A stretch of DNA of 10,048 nt from CAYOVG01 sp964407285 (GCA_964407285.1 CAYOVG010000270.1:1-10048), one strand, 5' to 3'. Numbered from the stretch's first letter, positions 1-7,403 are shown. Notes: generated by a model from the letters alone, not told the origin. Made by a program: numbers and translations.

Positions 1-717
1 TTTTCATTCTCTCCTATCCCAATTTGGTGTCCAGAAAAACTGTAGACCAAAGGAGCTTTCACTTGTGATGGACGCATTCCTTATCGGGTTGGCGAATATA
101 AGGGCCGCCTTGGCCACTGCTTCCGGGCGATCCTGTTCGAAGAGGCCGGTTGTTCGTCCAATTCCGGCTGGTTGCGTTGAGAGCGAAAGTCAGCACCTAC
201 AGGACTTCTAGGGCCCCAAACGGACCTCTCGGAAAGAGTATCTGCTCCGTGAGAAGGAGATACTCTTTCTATGGCTCAATAGTTTTATCACTAAAAATAC
301 ATTATGTCCCTAATTTCTTTAAAACAGCCGACAGGGATAGGCTTTTAGGCAAGCATGAGGCGGATTCGGATCTTGGGAAGCCGGCTAGCAGCGAAGGATG
401 AAGCGTCACGCCAAAGGCGTGAAAGCAGATCGCGTTTTTCAACAGTCTGATATAGTAATGGGAGCCTCTCAAAGAATGTGCTTTCCATATAAAGCAGAGC
501 GGCTGGTTTAGCCGGCGATCGATAAGATAGCGGATTTAGGCTCAGATCAAAAGCAGCCCGCCGCTCGACGAAGTCGTTCCTTGTATCTGAGGCGCACCAA
601 AGAAATCATCGTACGCTATACTTCGTCTTAAACCTTGGGCTAGAGGAGGAAAAAGCGAAGCTTGTCATAACCTTATCTCCGTTTCTCGCAAGATCGGGAC
701 CCGGTTAAGGAGGAATC
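1..717. other. Region without a supported gene
   Basis: I find no convincing protein or RNA gene here. An 83-codon open frame at 150-401 resembles no family, has no ribosome site and runs across a strong hairpin. The region holds an inverted repeat at 232-269, a short stem (7-bp arms, AAA loop) at 406-422, and a T-run at 434-439 inside a phrase resembling common insertion-sequence ends. A weak TATACT box lies at 617-622 without a matching -35 element. The promoter of the gene at 718 should lie in the last 100-150 bases, but I cannot place it with confidence. Confidence 0.5.
232..269. terminator. Hairpin, possible bidirectional terminator
   Basis: Perfect 11-base arms (232-242 GAAAGAGTATC and 259-269 GATACTCTTTC) flank a 16-base spacer, within which TCC (246-248) and GGA (256-258) can pair further. 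The arms start with an A-run and end with a T-run, so a transcript in either direction would carry a stem followed by a few U residues. This suits a weak bidirectional terminator between genes. The gene it would serve lies outside the window or is not recognisable, so the role is inferred. Confidence 0.35.
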
Positions 718-1005
718 ATGGACATGCTACAATCGTTTCGTGAAAAGATGGAGGCGGAACTTCGGGAACTGAATGCAAAAATCGAGATCTTGAGGGCCAA
801 GGCGTCTAAGGCTGAGGCGAACAAGAAGATCGAGTTCCAGGAGGAGTTCGAAAATCTGGAAAAGAAAAAGGAGGCTTTTCAGCAGAAGGTGGAAGACATG
901 AAAGGCTCGACATCGTTGGCTCTTGAAGACGTTAAAATGGGGGTAGAAAGCGCTTACCGCGACTTGAAGCGGGGGCTGGACAGCGCAGTTGACAAGTTCA
1001 AATAA
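718..1005 (+). CDS. Small charged coiled-coil protein (sll1863-like)
   Basis: This 95-residue protein has no signal peptide and no membrane segment. It is almost entirely helix-forming, rich in Lys, Glu and Ala, with heptad-like patterning over residues 5-65. A second short amphipathic segment (about 70-95) ends in DKFK. The layout matches small coiled-coil proteins often annotated as sll1863-family stress response proteins; no enzyme activity is known to me for that group. An unusually strong ribosome site, AAGGAGG at 707-713, precedes the ATG by 4 bases; a second in-frame ATG at 724 has 10-base spacing and could be the real start. The next gene, 56 bases on, encodes a lipoprotein of similar layout, so the two are probably co-transcribed. 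Gene reality is well supported; function is not. Confidence 0.8.
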   Translation: MDMLQSFREKMEAELRELNAKIEILRAKASKAEANKKIEFQEEFENLEKKKEAFQQKVEDMKGSTSLALEDVKMGVESAYRDLKRGLDSAVDKFK

Positions 1006-1061
1006 CTAGTTTGGGATCGGTTAAGGCCGAGGTGTGGCGCCAAACAGAGAGGAGACAAAAA

Positions 1062-1514
1062 ATGAGCGTATGGCGATCAGGCGTAATGAGTTGGGCGCTT
1101 TTTTCCATCCTTGTTTTTGGAGGATGTAGCGAGGACAAACCCGCTCCAGAGCCTCAAAAGACCGTCACGACTTCAGATGTTAAGAAGGAGTTCGGAGAAG
1201 CGGTTCAGACCCTTAAAGACTACACGTATGAACAACGGCAGGAATACTACCGGAAAATGACCGAAGAGCTGAACCAAATCGATGCCAAGATCGATGCGTT
1301 GAAGCAGGACATCGAAGCCAAGCCCGAGGAAGCGAAAAAGTCTCTTCAGGAGCGTCTTGCACAGCTTAAAGAGCGCCAAACGGCGGCGCATGAGCGCCTG
1401 AAGGAGATGATGGAATCCTCTGAAGACGCTTGGAATGAGATGAAAGAAGGAATGCACGACGCATTATCCGAACTCAAAGACTCGTATAAGGACGCGGCCG
1501 CAGACCTGAGTTAG
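1062..1514 (+). CDS. Coiled-coil lipoprotein
   Basis: This 150-residue protein starts with a short basic stretch and a hydrophobic segment (residues 8-21) ending in FGGC, so Cys22 is a likely lipidation site. Phe at -3 is atypical for a lipobox but acceptable. A Pro-rich linker (about 27-33) leads into a long charged coiled coil (about 40-148). The tail motif around DAWNEMKEG (122-130) resembles the corresponding part of the upstream coiled-coil protein, so this looks like its envelope-anchored counterpart. Ser follows the Cys, not Asp, which in enterobacteria would favour the outer membrane. The ATG at 1062 was chosen because a GAGAGGAGA ribosome site (1046-1054) precedes it and the signal sequence begins there; the frame is open upstream to a TTG at 1011. 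Function is unknown. Confidence 0.8.
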   Translation: MSVWRSGVMSWALFSILVFGGCSEDKPAPEPQKTVTTSDVKKEFGEAVQTLKDYTYEQRQEYYRKMTEELNQIDAKIDALKQDIEAKPEEAKKSLQERLAQLKERQTAAHERLKEMMESSEDAWNEMKEGMHDALSELKDSYKDAAADLS

Positions 1515-1589
1515 CCTGGCGCCGCTCTCGATAGGGGGAACGTTTTTCACCCCGGACCTACGTCGTCGCTGCGCGAGTCGCGGATTAGT

Positions 1590-1613
1590 AGGGGCACGGC
1601 GCGCCGTGCCCCT
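1590..1613. terminator. 24-base palindrome between convergent genes
   Basis: The sequence around GGGGCACGGCGCGCCGTGCCCC is a perfect inverted repeat (12-base half-sites), very G+C rich. On the + strand it is followed by TTTGCTT. It sits between the lipoprotein gene ending at 1514 and the opposing glycosyltransferase remnant ending at 1619, where a terminator is expected. The T-tract is short on the + strand and essentially absent on the - strand. A hairpin loop would have to use the central four bases or so. Confidence 0.6.
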
Positions 1614-1618
1614 TTGCT

Positions 1619-2503
1619 TCATTCAAGACTGAATTCCTCATCGTCGGAAGTGAAAGCCTCCACCACCGCGGTGGTCTTACCCACGGCTAGGTCCCATTCG
1701 GCTTTCAATCTTTCCAAGATGGAAACCCAGGGCTGATAATCCATGGATTCCGCCCGGCCGTGCGGGGCGTATTCTTCACGTATTGAGTGATAGAGATCCT
1801 TCAGTTTATTGGAACAAATCTTCCTGGAAAACTCCTTCGCGGTCTCACGGGCGGCCCGGCCATATTTCCTTACCAGATATTCGTTTTGCGCCATTTCGGC
1901 TGTGGCTGCTGCAAAATCATGGATGGAAGCTTCGGCGGCCAGCAAACGTCCGTTGTACCCGTCCCGGACAACCTCCCTGGCTCCCGGGGCATCCAGGGCA
2001 ATGACCGGTTTTCCCGCAGCCATGGCTTCGGTCAGGACCATCCCTTGCGTTTCACTATGGGATGCAAAGATAAAAAGATCCATGGCCGTGTATGCGTCGG
2101 CCAAGTCGCGACCCACCTGTTGACCAGCCAAGATCAACCTGTGTCGAACGCCTCGGTTGGTAAGTATCCTTTTTATGACGTCCTCGCTGGGGCCGGAGCC
2201 CGCAACGAAGAACCAGGCGCGTTCATCTCGTTGCATATAGTCGGCCGCAGACGCGGCCAAGTATTCGAGGTTCTTTTCCGGAGCCAAGCGGCCCAGGTGC
2301 CCCAATAGGAAATCGCTTTCCGACAGACCTAGTGCGCGGCGGGTGGGCTCCCTTTGTCCTGTAGAGAAGAAGACCGTATCCACCCCGGTGGGAATCTCGA
2401 CTATAGGGCGCGCCACCCCTCTCTTGGATAGAAGATCGGACACGCTTCGGCTGGGTGCGATGACTCTGGTGCATAAGTTGGCGTACTCCGTGGAAAGGCG
2501 TTT
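1619..2503 (-). pseudogene. GT4 glycosyltransferase, N-terminal half missing
   Basis: The - strand encodes the C-terminal, nucleotide-sugar-binding half of a GT-B fold family 4 glycosyltransferase. Visible marks, numbered from the GTG at 2443, are IPTGVD (17-22), the GRLAPEKN motif (51-58, Arg52 and Lys57), the FVAGSGP strand-loop (79-85), and the E-x7-E donor-binding pair (Glu131, Glu139) within SETQGMVLTE. Family-like sequence continues upstream of that GTG (YANLCTRVIAPSRSV) to about 2503, where an in-frame TGA at 2507-2509 ends it. The N-terminal acceptor domain, about 180-200 residues in intact enzymes, is not found in any frame of the adjoining 470 bases. The best reading is a 5'-truncated remnant. 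A shortened protein could still be made from the GTG, but it would lack the acceptor site. Related full-length enzymes glycosylate lipids or cell-envelope polysaccharides; the substrate here cannot be told. Confidence 0.75.
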
Positions 2504-2976
2504 TATTCATTGAAATTAAGCATATCACGCGTCCGAAGGTTCACGCCGAACTCCAACCGCACCGACTACAGGAATGCTGAAAAGAAAATACAAATAATCG
2601 TCTATTTCACGATCCAGCATCGGAAAATATAGTTCGAGTCGACATGGATGCAACGTCAAGACGGATTCACGGGCAGGGGGCGCTCGCCCAGAAGGTCGGC
2701 GGCGCGAACGCGTCCCGGCGCAGGATCGGCGCACTGGAAACATGGTGCCTGCATTCCCATGGGTTTGCACCAAATTTGGTGGGCCAAAGGAACGGAAAAA
2801 GATGAAGGACAAGTCCAAAGATCGGATGTCCGGTCAGGGAAAAGTGCGTGAAGAACCCTCTGCCTCGTCGTCTACCAGCCCCTTGAAAAACAGCATTTCG
2901 GCCTGGTAAGGGGGCATCGCACCTGCCCGCCGTTACAAGTGCTGCGGGACCCGAGGAATCAAACACGCGAAAAAAG
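2504..2976. other. Non-coding leader of the ATPase operon
   Basis: There is no gene I can support between the glycosyltransferase remnant and atpD. Open frames on both strands are short, arginine-rich products of G+C-rich sequence and match no family. A 35-codon frame at 2802-2909 has no clear ribosome site. The segment must contain the promoter of the atp operon unless transcription comes from further upstream. A TTGAAA at 2883-2888 could act as a -35 element, but the sequence 17 bases later (GTAAGG) is a poor -10. A 14-base palindrome lies at 2768-2781. The left end (about 2503) is the breakpoint of the truncated glycosyltransferase. Confidence 0.5.
2768..2781. repeat. 14-base perfect palindrome upstream of atpD
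   Basis: CACCAAATTTGGTG is a perfect inverted repeat with an A/T centre, about 195 bases before atpD, in a G+C-rich stretch. Its symmetry and lack of a loop suit a dimeric regulator's binding site better than an RNA hairpin. I do not recognise a specific regulator, and 14-base palindromes can occur by chance. Confidence 0.3.
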
Positions 2977-4380
2977 ATGACGCCTTCAAAAGAGATTTCG
3001 AAAGCAGAAAACAGCGGGACCGTTCTTTCGGTTCGAAGCAGTGTCGTCGACGCCCGGTTTCCGGATCGGCTGCCGGAGCTGAAGAGCGTTCTGCGCGCCG
3101 GTGATGACGAAGAAATTGTTGTCGAAGTCCTGATGCATATCGATAGGGAAAGTGTCCGGGGAATTGCCTTGACCTCCACGGAAGGTCTCGCGCAGAACGC
3201 ACGCATTATCGATACCGGCCAATCGCTAAGCGTTCCGGTGGGAGAAGAACTGCTGGGGCGGGTTTTTAACGTGTTTGGAGAAACGATTGACAAAAAGGAG
3301 GAAATTTCAGGTGTCCCGCGGCGTTCGATACATCAGGAAGCACCGCCTATAGGGCATCAATCTACAAAGTGGGAGATTTTCACCACAGGCATTAAGGCCA
3401 TCGATGTTCTTTCTCCTTTGGAGCTTGGTGGGAAGGCCGGGTTGTTCGGCGGCGCCGGAGTGGGTAAGACCGTGCTCATCATGGAGATGATCAACAACAT
3501 GGTCGGCGGCCACGAAGGTGTAAGCCTGTTCTGCGGCATCGGCGAACGTGTGCGGGAAGGGGAGGAACTGTACCGGGAAATGAAGCAGGCCGGCGTTTTG
3601 CAGAACACGGTGATGGTGTTCGGCCAGATGAATGAGCCGCCCGGCGCGCGGTTTCGGGTCGGACACGCTGCTCTTACCATGGCCGAATATTTCAGGGATG
3701 ACCGCGGGCAGGATGTTCTCCTTCTGATCGACAACATTTTTCGATTCGTTCAGGCGGGCATGGAGGTTTCCGGTCTACTGGGAATGTTACCGTCCCGTTT
3801 GGGATATCAACCGACACTGGGTACCGAGTTGGCCCAGTTGGAGGAAAGAATATGCAACACCCGAACCGGCGCCATTACATCGGTCCAGGCGGTTTACGTG
3901 CCGGCGGATGATTTCACGGACCCTGCGGCGGTGCACACATTCGGCCATTTGTCCGCTTTCATCGTTCTATCGCGGAAAAAGGCCGGTCAAGGCCTATACC
4001 CGGCCATCGATCCCCTGCAATCCGGATCCAAGATGTTGGCGCCTCATATTGTCGGAGAGCGTCACTATCGTATTCAGCAAGATATTCGGAAAACGCTTTC
4101 GGAGTATGAGGATCTCAAGGATATCATCGCTATGCTGGGAATCGAGGAACTTTCCCAACAAGATAGGCAAACGGTGCAGCGTGCCCGGCGCCTTGAGAGA
4201 TACTTGACCCAACCGTTTATGGTCACCGAGCAGTTTACAGGGGCAAAAGGCAAGATGGTGGCGCTTGAGGATGCCCTGGACGGATGTGAGCGGATACTCA
4301 GCGATGAATTCGCCGACTATCCGGAAAGCGCGCTCTATATGATAGGAAACATTGATGAAGCGAAAAGCCGTTGGAAGTGA
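2977..4380 (+). CDS. atpD: N-type ATPase subunit beta
   Basis: This 467-residue catalytic subunit hydrolyses or makes ATP in the soluble head (alpha3beta3) of the rotary ATPase. The N-terminal beta barrel (about 13-90) is followed by the nucleotide domain. Walker A is GGAGVGKT (158-165), the catalytic Glu190 is in GER (189-191), MNEPPGAR is at 218-225, and Walker B is LLLIDNI (248-254, Asp252). VPADDFTDPA lies at 308-317, and the helical tail carries EELSQQD (390-396) at the DELSEED position, with fewer acidic residues than usual. Length is normal for beta. As in other N-type operons, beta is the first gene, followed by epsilon, the reverse of the tail position it has in standard atp operons. 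The ATG at 2977 has only a distant AGGA (2954-2957), so initiation looks weak; no better start fits the family's N-terminus. All key residues are present, so it should be active. Confidence 0.96.
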   Translation: MTPSKEISKAENSGTVLSVRSSVVDARFPDRLPELKSVLRAGDDEEIVVEVLMHIDRESVRGIALTSTEGLAQNARIIDTGQSLSVPVGEELLGRVFNVFGETIDKKEEISGVPRRSIHQEAPPIGHQSTKWEIFTTGIKAIDVLSPLELGGKAGLFGGAGVGKTVLIMEMINNMVGGHEGVSLFCGIGERVREGEELYREMKQAGVLQNTVMVFGQMNEPPGARFRVGHAALTMAEYFRDDRGQDVLLLIDNIFRFVQAGMEVSGLLGMLPSRLGYQPTLGTELAQLEERICNTRTGAITSVQAVYVPADDFTDPAAVHTFGHLSAFIVLSRKKAGQGLYPAIDPLQSGSKMLAPHIVGERHYRIQQDIRKTLSEYEDLKDIIAMLGIEELSQQDRQTVQRARRLERYLTQPFMVTEQFTGAKGKMVALEDALDGCERILSDEFADYPESALYMIGNIDEAKSRWK

Positions 4381-4439
4381 TTCATGGGCAGCAATGCAAA
4401 CACACAAACGAAGTGTAACTTTTGAAAACCCTAAATAGG

Positions 4440-4829
4440 ATGCGCCTTAAACTCCTACAACCGACTGAAGTCATCCTGGATGAGGAAGTGGTGAAAGTAA
4501 CGGCAGAAGCGCAAAACGGCGCCTTCTGCCTGCTTCCCCGCCATATCGATTTTGTTACGGCACTGATTCCCGGGCTTCTTTCCTATGAAACGGCGGACGG
4601 AGAGGAAGTATTTTTGGCCGTGGATGAAGGGATCCTAGTCAAATGCGCCGACCAGGTCACGGTATCCACCCGAAACGCCGTACGGGGATTGAACCTGGGA
4701 GCATTGCGGGAAACGGTGGAACAGCATTACAAGGCTATGGACGAGCGAGAGAAAACCGTCCGATCGGCAATGGCGAGAATCGAAGTCGGATTTGTCCGAC
4801 GTTTCTTGGAGCTCCATGGACATGGATGA
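4440..4829 (+). CDS. atpC: N-type ATPase subunit epsilon
   Basis: This 129-residue central-stalk subunit has the usual N-terminal beta sandwich. The start MRLKLLQPTEV, the segment AFCLLPRHIDFV (residues 28-39) and AVDEGILVKCADQV (about 60-73) match the epsilon family, especially the N-type version. The C-terminal part (about 88-129) is a charged helix, shortened compared with long regulatory epsilon tails. ATG 4440 was chosen because MRLK is the family's typical beginning; the frame is open upstream to a TTG at 4422, and neither site has a good ribosome sequence. It lies 59 bases after atpD and its end overlaps the start of atpQ. Epsilon connects gamma to the c ring and can inhibit ATP hydrolysis; regulation here is unknown. 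Confidence 0.92.
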   Translation: MRLKLLQPTEVILDEEVVKVTAEAQNGAFCLLPRHIDFVTALIPGLLSYETADGEEVFLAVDEGILVKCADQVTVSTRNAVRGLNLGALRETVEQHYKAMDEREKTVRSAMARIEVGFVRRFLELHGHG

Positions 4830-5124
4830 CCCTCAACAGAAAAAACATCAAACACAACTCCCTGAAATAGTTGCAGAGAAGGAAGAGCGCAAGCTCAAGG
4901 CGCGTCAGGAGAAGGACCGGGGGGTGTGGTTCGGTCTCGGGATGTTCGGGCTGGTGGGATGGTCGGTGGCCATCCCCACCTTGATCGGTGTCGCTGTAGG
5001 TGTATGGATCGACAGGACATTTACCGGAACATACTCTTGGACGCTTATGGGGCTGTTTATCGGTGTGATTTTCGGTTGCTTGAATGCATGGTACTGGATG
5101 GACCGGGAAAGCAAACGTGATTGA
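4816..5124 (+). CDS. atpQ: AtpQ, small two-helix N-ATPase membrane protein
   Basis: This 102-residue protein has a highly charged N-terminus (1-36) and two membrane helices, about 39-64 and 75-95. The run FGLVGWSVAIPTLIG (44-58), WIDR (64-67) and YSWTLMGL (73-80) followed by GCLNAWYW (87-94) is the AtpQ signature (ATPase gene1/AtpI-like). In N-ATPases, AtpQ and AtpR are encoded together and are thought to assist assembly or ion supply of the membrane rotor; their exact role is not established. It overlaps atpC by 14 bases. The ribosome site GGAG (4808-4811) lies inside atpC and suits either ATG 4816 (spacing 4) or ATG 4822 (spacing 10), so the start is uncertain by two codons. The usual partner, atpR, does not follow directly: an antiporter gene intervenes. 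Confidence 0.9.
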   Translation: MDMDDPQQKKHQTQLPEIVAEKEERKLKARQEKDRGVWFGLGMFGLVGWSVAIPTLIGVAVGVWIDRTFTGTYSWTLMGLFIGVIFGCLNAWYWMDRESKRD

Positions 5125-6346
5125 ATATCATCTCAACTATCCCCTCATGATCATGACCATCGGCGCGTTGATCGTTTTGACCATGCTGGTCAAATCATGG
5201 GTGAAGCGTATCGGCGTGCCGCCCCTGGTGGGTTTCCTGCTTCTCGGGTTGCTCATTCGCCTTGTGCAGTCTCATTGGGGAGTGCTCGGTACAGGAGCGG
5301 GCGGAATACTCGACCTCTTTGCTAAGATCGGTCTGATAACGCTTTTGTTCCGCGTCGGACTCGAAAGCAATCTGCGTGGTCTGTTGAAGCAGCTGCGAAG
5401 CGCCTGTCTGGTATGGGTCGGCAACGTTCTGGTGTGCGGCCTGTTAGGATTTGTAACCGCGTTCTACTTTCTATCATTGGAATGGGCCACCAGCATAATC
5501 GTGGCCACTGCCTTTACTGCCACAAGTGTGGGGATATCGGTGGCGGTATGGAACTCCGCGGAGGCTTTGAACTCCCCCAACGGTGAATTGTTAATCGATG
5601 TAGCAGAGCTGGATGACATATCCGCCGTCGTCCTGATGGCCCTGGTCTTTGCGCTGCTTCCACAATTGGAAAACGGCGGTGGCTCCGCCTTATGTGTGGT
5701 AATGGGAAAAACAGCCGGAGGATTCCTGATGAAGCTTTTCGCATTCGGTTTGCTCTGTTTCCTGTTCTCCCGGTTTGTGGAGAAACCGATTACCACGTAT
5801 TTGAAAAACCTGCGCCCGCCGCCAGACTTCATACTGGTCGTGACGGGCATCGGGTTCATCATCGCCTCATTGGCCGATTTGAGCGGGTTCTCCCTCGCCA
5901 TCGGAGCATTTTTTGCCGGACTCGTTTTCAGCCGCGATGATGAGGCTGTCAAAAGGGAAGGCTTGTTCATACCCCTCTATGAACTGTTCAGCCCTTTTTT
6001 CTTTGTCGGGATTGGAATGCTTGTCGACCCGCACGCGTTGGGATCCTCCGTAGGCCTTGGCGCCGTACTGACAATCTTCGCCTTTGCAACGAAAATCATT
6101 GCCAACGGCCTGCCGGTGTGGATTCTCCGGGACCTGCCGAGTGGTTCTCTGATCGGAGTCAGTATGGTTCCAAGAGCCGAAATCGCCATGGTAATCATGA
6201 GCCACGGACTCAAGCAGGGCGCATTGGCTGTGCCACCAAGGGTGTTCAATGCGATGGTGCTTGTATGCATCTTGACATGCACCCTATCTCCCATAATTGT
6301 TAACTTATTACTTACTCGATGGCCGCAGACGCAAGACACGATATGA
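5117..6346 (+). CDS. CPA2-type cation/proton antiporter within the operon
   Basis: This 409-residue integral membrane protein has about 11-13 hydrophobic helices and belongs to the Na+/H+ exchanger-like CPA2 group (NapA/Kef transporter domain). It lacks the C-terminal nucleotide-binding domain of Kef-type channels. Visible marks are the VPPLVGFLLLG helix (34-44), the unwound-helix motif TATSVGI (134-140), the double aspartate Asp166-Asp167 in ELDDIS, SPFFFVGIGM (292-301) and VPRAEIAMVI (351-360). The paired acidic residues are what electrogenic Na+/H+ exchangers of this group use to carry ions. The GTG start at 5117 overlaps the end of atpQ by 8 bases; an ATG at 5147 is the alternative. The stop TGA shares bases with atpR's ATG. 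Placement implies joint translation with the ATPase. Ion choice (Na+ or K+ against H+) cannot be read from sequence alone. Confidence 0.9.
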   Translation: MIEYHLNYPLMIMTIGALIVLTMLVKSWVKRIGVPPLVGFLLLGLLIRLVQSHWGVLGTGAGGILDLFAKIGLITLLFRVGLESNLRGLLKQLRSACLVWVGNVLVCGLLGFVTAFYFLSLEWATSIIVATAFTATSVGISVAVWNSAEALNSPNGELLIDVAELDDISAVVLMALVFALLPQLENGGGSALCVVMGKTAGGFLMKLFAFGLLCFLFSRFVEKPITTYLKNLRPPPDFILVVTGIGFIIASLADLSGFSLAIGAFFAGLVFSRDDEAVKREGLFIPLYELFSPFFFVGIGMLVDPHALGSSVGLGAVLTIFAFATKIIANGLPVWILRDLPSGSLIGVSMVPRAEIAMVIMSHGLKQGALAVPPRVFNAMVLVCILTCTLSPIIVNLLLTRWPQTQDTI

Positions 6347-6627
6347 CGGTATATATTTACGAGCTATCCTTTTCCTTCTTTTCAGGGTTACTTATCGGTC
6401 TATTCTATTTTGGAGGACTGTGGTGGACCTTACGCCGGATGCCCGTTTCACATGAGCCAGTCATTTGGGTGATCGGGAGCTTTCTGGTTCGTGCAACAGT
6501 GAGTCTTGTAGGATTTTATTTTGTCTCGGGTGTAGGATGGATAAAGCTTCTTATCTGTCTTTCCGGGTTTATTCTGGTGAGGATTGTTTTTGTGACTTCG
6601 TTCAAAAGGGCGATTGTCGAAGGTTGA
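6343..6627 (+). CDS. atpR: AtpR, N-ATPase small membrane protein
   Basis: This 94-residue protein has three predicted membrane helices, about 8-30, 40-61 and 66-86. Diagnostic pieces are GGLWWTLRR (24-32), GSFLVRATVSLVGFY (45-59) and CLSGFILVR (72-80), with Arg50 and Arg80 inside the membrane segments, as expected for AtpR of N-ATPases. AtpR is thought to work with AtpQ, the c ring and subunit a during assembly or ion handling, but no mechanism is proven. ATG 6343 overlaps the antiporter's TGA (ATGA), which suggests coupled translation. An in-frame ATG at 6319 would add eight residues that do not resemble the family. A 59-base gap to atpB follows. Confidence 0.88.
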   Translation: MTVYIYELSFSFFSGLLIGLFYFGGLWWTLRRMPVSHEPVIWVIGSFLVRATVSLVGFYFVSGVGWIKLLICLSGFILVRIVFVTSFKRAIVEG

Positions 6628-6675
6628 GATTCAGGCATGGATGCAACTAACCTATCTCTTCATACATAAGGTAAT

Positions 6676-6679
6676 AAGG
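6676..6679 (+). promoter_or_regulatory. Ribosome binding site supporting a TTG start of atpB
   Basis: AAGG lies 7 bases upstream of TTG 6687. The next in-frame ATG would remove the conserved N-terminus (FWQWG and the first membrane helix), so the rare TTG start is the better choice. Confidence 0.5.
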
Positions 6680-6686
6680 CATCGCT

Positions 6687-7403
6687 TTGGAACTGAAAGA
6701 TATCAGTCCGGATCAAGTGATTTTCTGGCAGTGGGGTCCGCTGTCTCTAAACTCCACTATTGTGTTCACCTGGGCAATTATGGTTCTAATGCTACTATCT
6801 TCATGGTTGGTTACTAGAAAACTAACGTCGGACATACACCTTTCCCGCTGGCAAAATATCCTGGAGGTAATCGTAACCAGTATGCAGGATCAGATCCGGG
6901 AGATTAGCCATAAGCCTCCCGGAGAGTACCTTGCTTTTGTTGGAACACTCTTTCTCTTTACTTCAGTTTCCAACTTGCTCAGTGTGGTACCCGGTTATGC
7001 TGCTCCGACGGCTTCTTTGTCGACCACGGCAGCACTGGCCATCTGCGTGTTTGTGGCAGTACCAATGTACGGAATCACCAAGAGAGGGCTTCGCGGATAT
7101 CTAAAGCAATATATTCAGCCTACGATCTTTATGCTGCCGTTTAACATCATGGGAGAACTCTCCCGAACGCTGGCTCTGGCGGTGCGTTTGTTCGGAAATG
7201 TCATGAGCGGTATGAAAATCGCGGCCATTCTGCTGGCTGTTGCCCCGCTCATATTTCCCGTACTCATGCATGCACTGGGTTTGCTGACGGGTCTGATTCA
7301 GGCCTACATATTTGCCGTGCTGGCTATGGTGTACATTGCATCGGCCACCCGGGCCCAACAGGAACGGCCGGAAAAAGAAGACAAGAAAGGAGACGAATCA
7401 TAA
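6687..7403 (+). CDS. atpB: N-type ATPase subunit a
   Basis: This 238-residue membrane stator protein provides the ion half-channels next to the c ring. The N-terminus ISPDQVIFWQWG (6-17) is typical of N-type subunit a. PPGEYLAFVGTLFLF (77-91) and SNLLSVVPGY (95-104) follow. The essential arginine is Arg167 in ALAVRLFGNVMSG (163-175), and Gln205 in GLIQAYIF (202-209) is the conserved polar partner in the last helix pair. Length fits N-type a subunits, which are shorter than the E. coli protein. The tail (223-238) is strongly charged. The stop overlaps the start of atpE by one base (TAATG), giving tight coupling. The start is TTG. All residues expected for ion transfer are present. Confidence 0.95.
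   Translation: MELKDISPDQVIFWQWGPLSLNSTIVFTWAIMVLMLLSSWLVTRKLTSDIHLSRWQNILEVIVTSMQDQIREISHKPPGEYLAFVGTLFLFTSVSNLLSVVPGYAAPTASLSTTAALAICVFVAVPMYGITKRGLRGYLKQYIQPTIFMLPFNIMGELSRTLALAVRLFGNVMSGMKIAAILLAVAPLIFPVLMHALGLLTGLIQAYIFAVLAMVYIASATRAQQERPEKEDKKGDES
7386..7392 (+). promoter_or_regulatory. Strong ribosome binding site of atpE
   Basis: AAAGGAG lies 10 bases before ATG 7403, inside the end of atpB. It is much stronger than the sites before atpD and atpC, in line with the many c subunits needed per complex. Confidence 0.6.

Noticed and set aside
1..77. Open frame on the - strand running off the left edge from an ATG at 77
   Set aside because: It has only 25 codons, and neither it nor the longer stop-free stretches upstream in other frames resemble a known protein.
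150..401. 83-codon open frame on the + strand
   Set aside because: It has no ribosome site, recognised family or protein-like composition, and a strong hairpin lies within it.
2802..2909. 35-codon frame before atpD as a leader peptide
   Set aside because: It has no convincing ribosome site and low-complexity Ser/Lys content, and lies in a stretch where several frames are open because of base composition.
2667..3293. 208-codon - strand frame across the atpD start
   Set aside because: It is a shadow of atpD's reading frame and the G+C-rich leader; the atpD frame carries clear family motifs.
5084..5116. Earlier start (ATG 5084) for the antiporter
   Set aside because: It would add 11 residues (HGTGWTGKAN...) read from within atpQ's second helix, unlike the family's N-terminus; GTG 5117 gives a natural short overlap.
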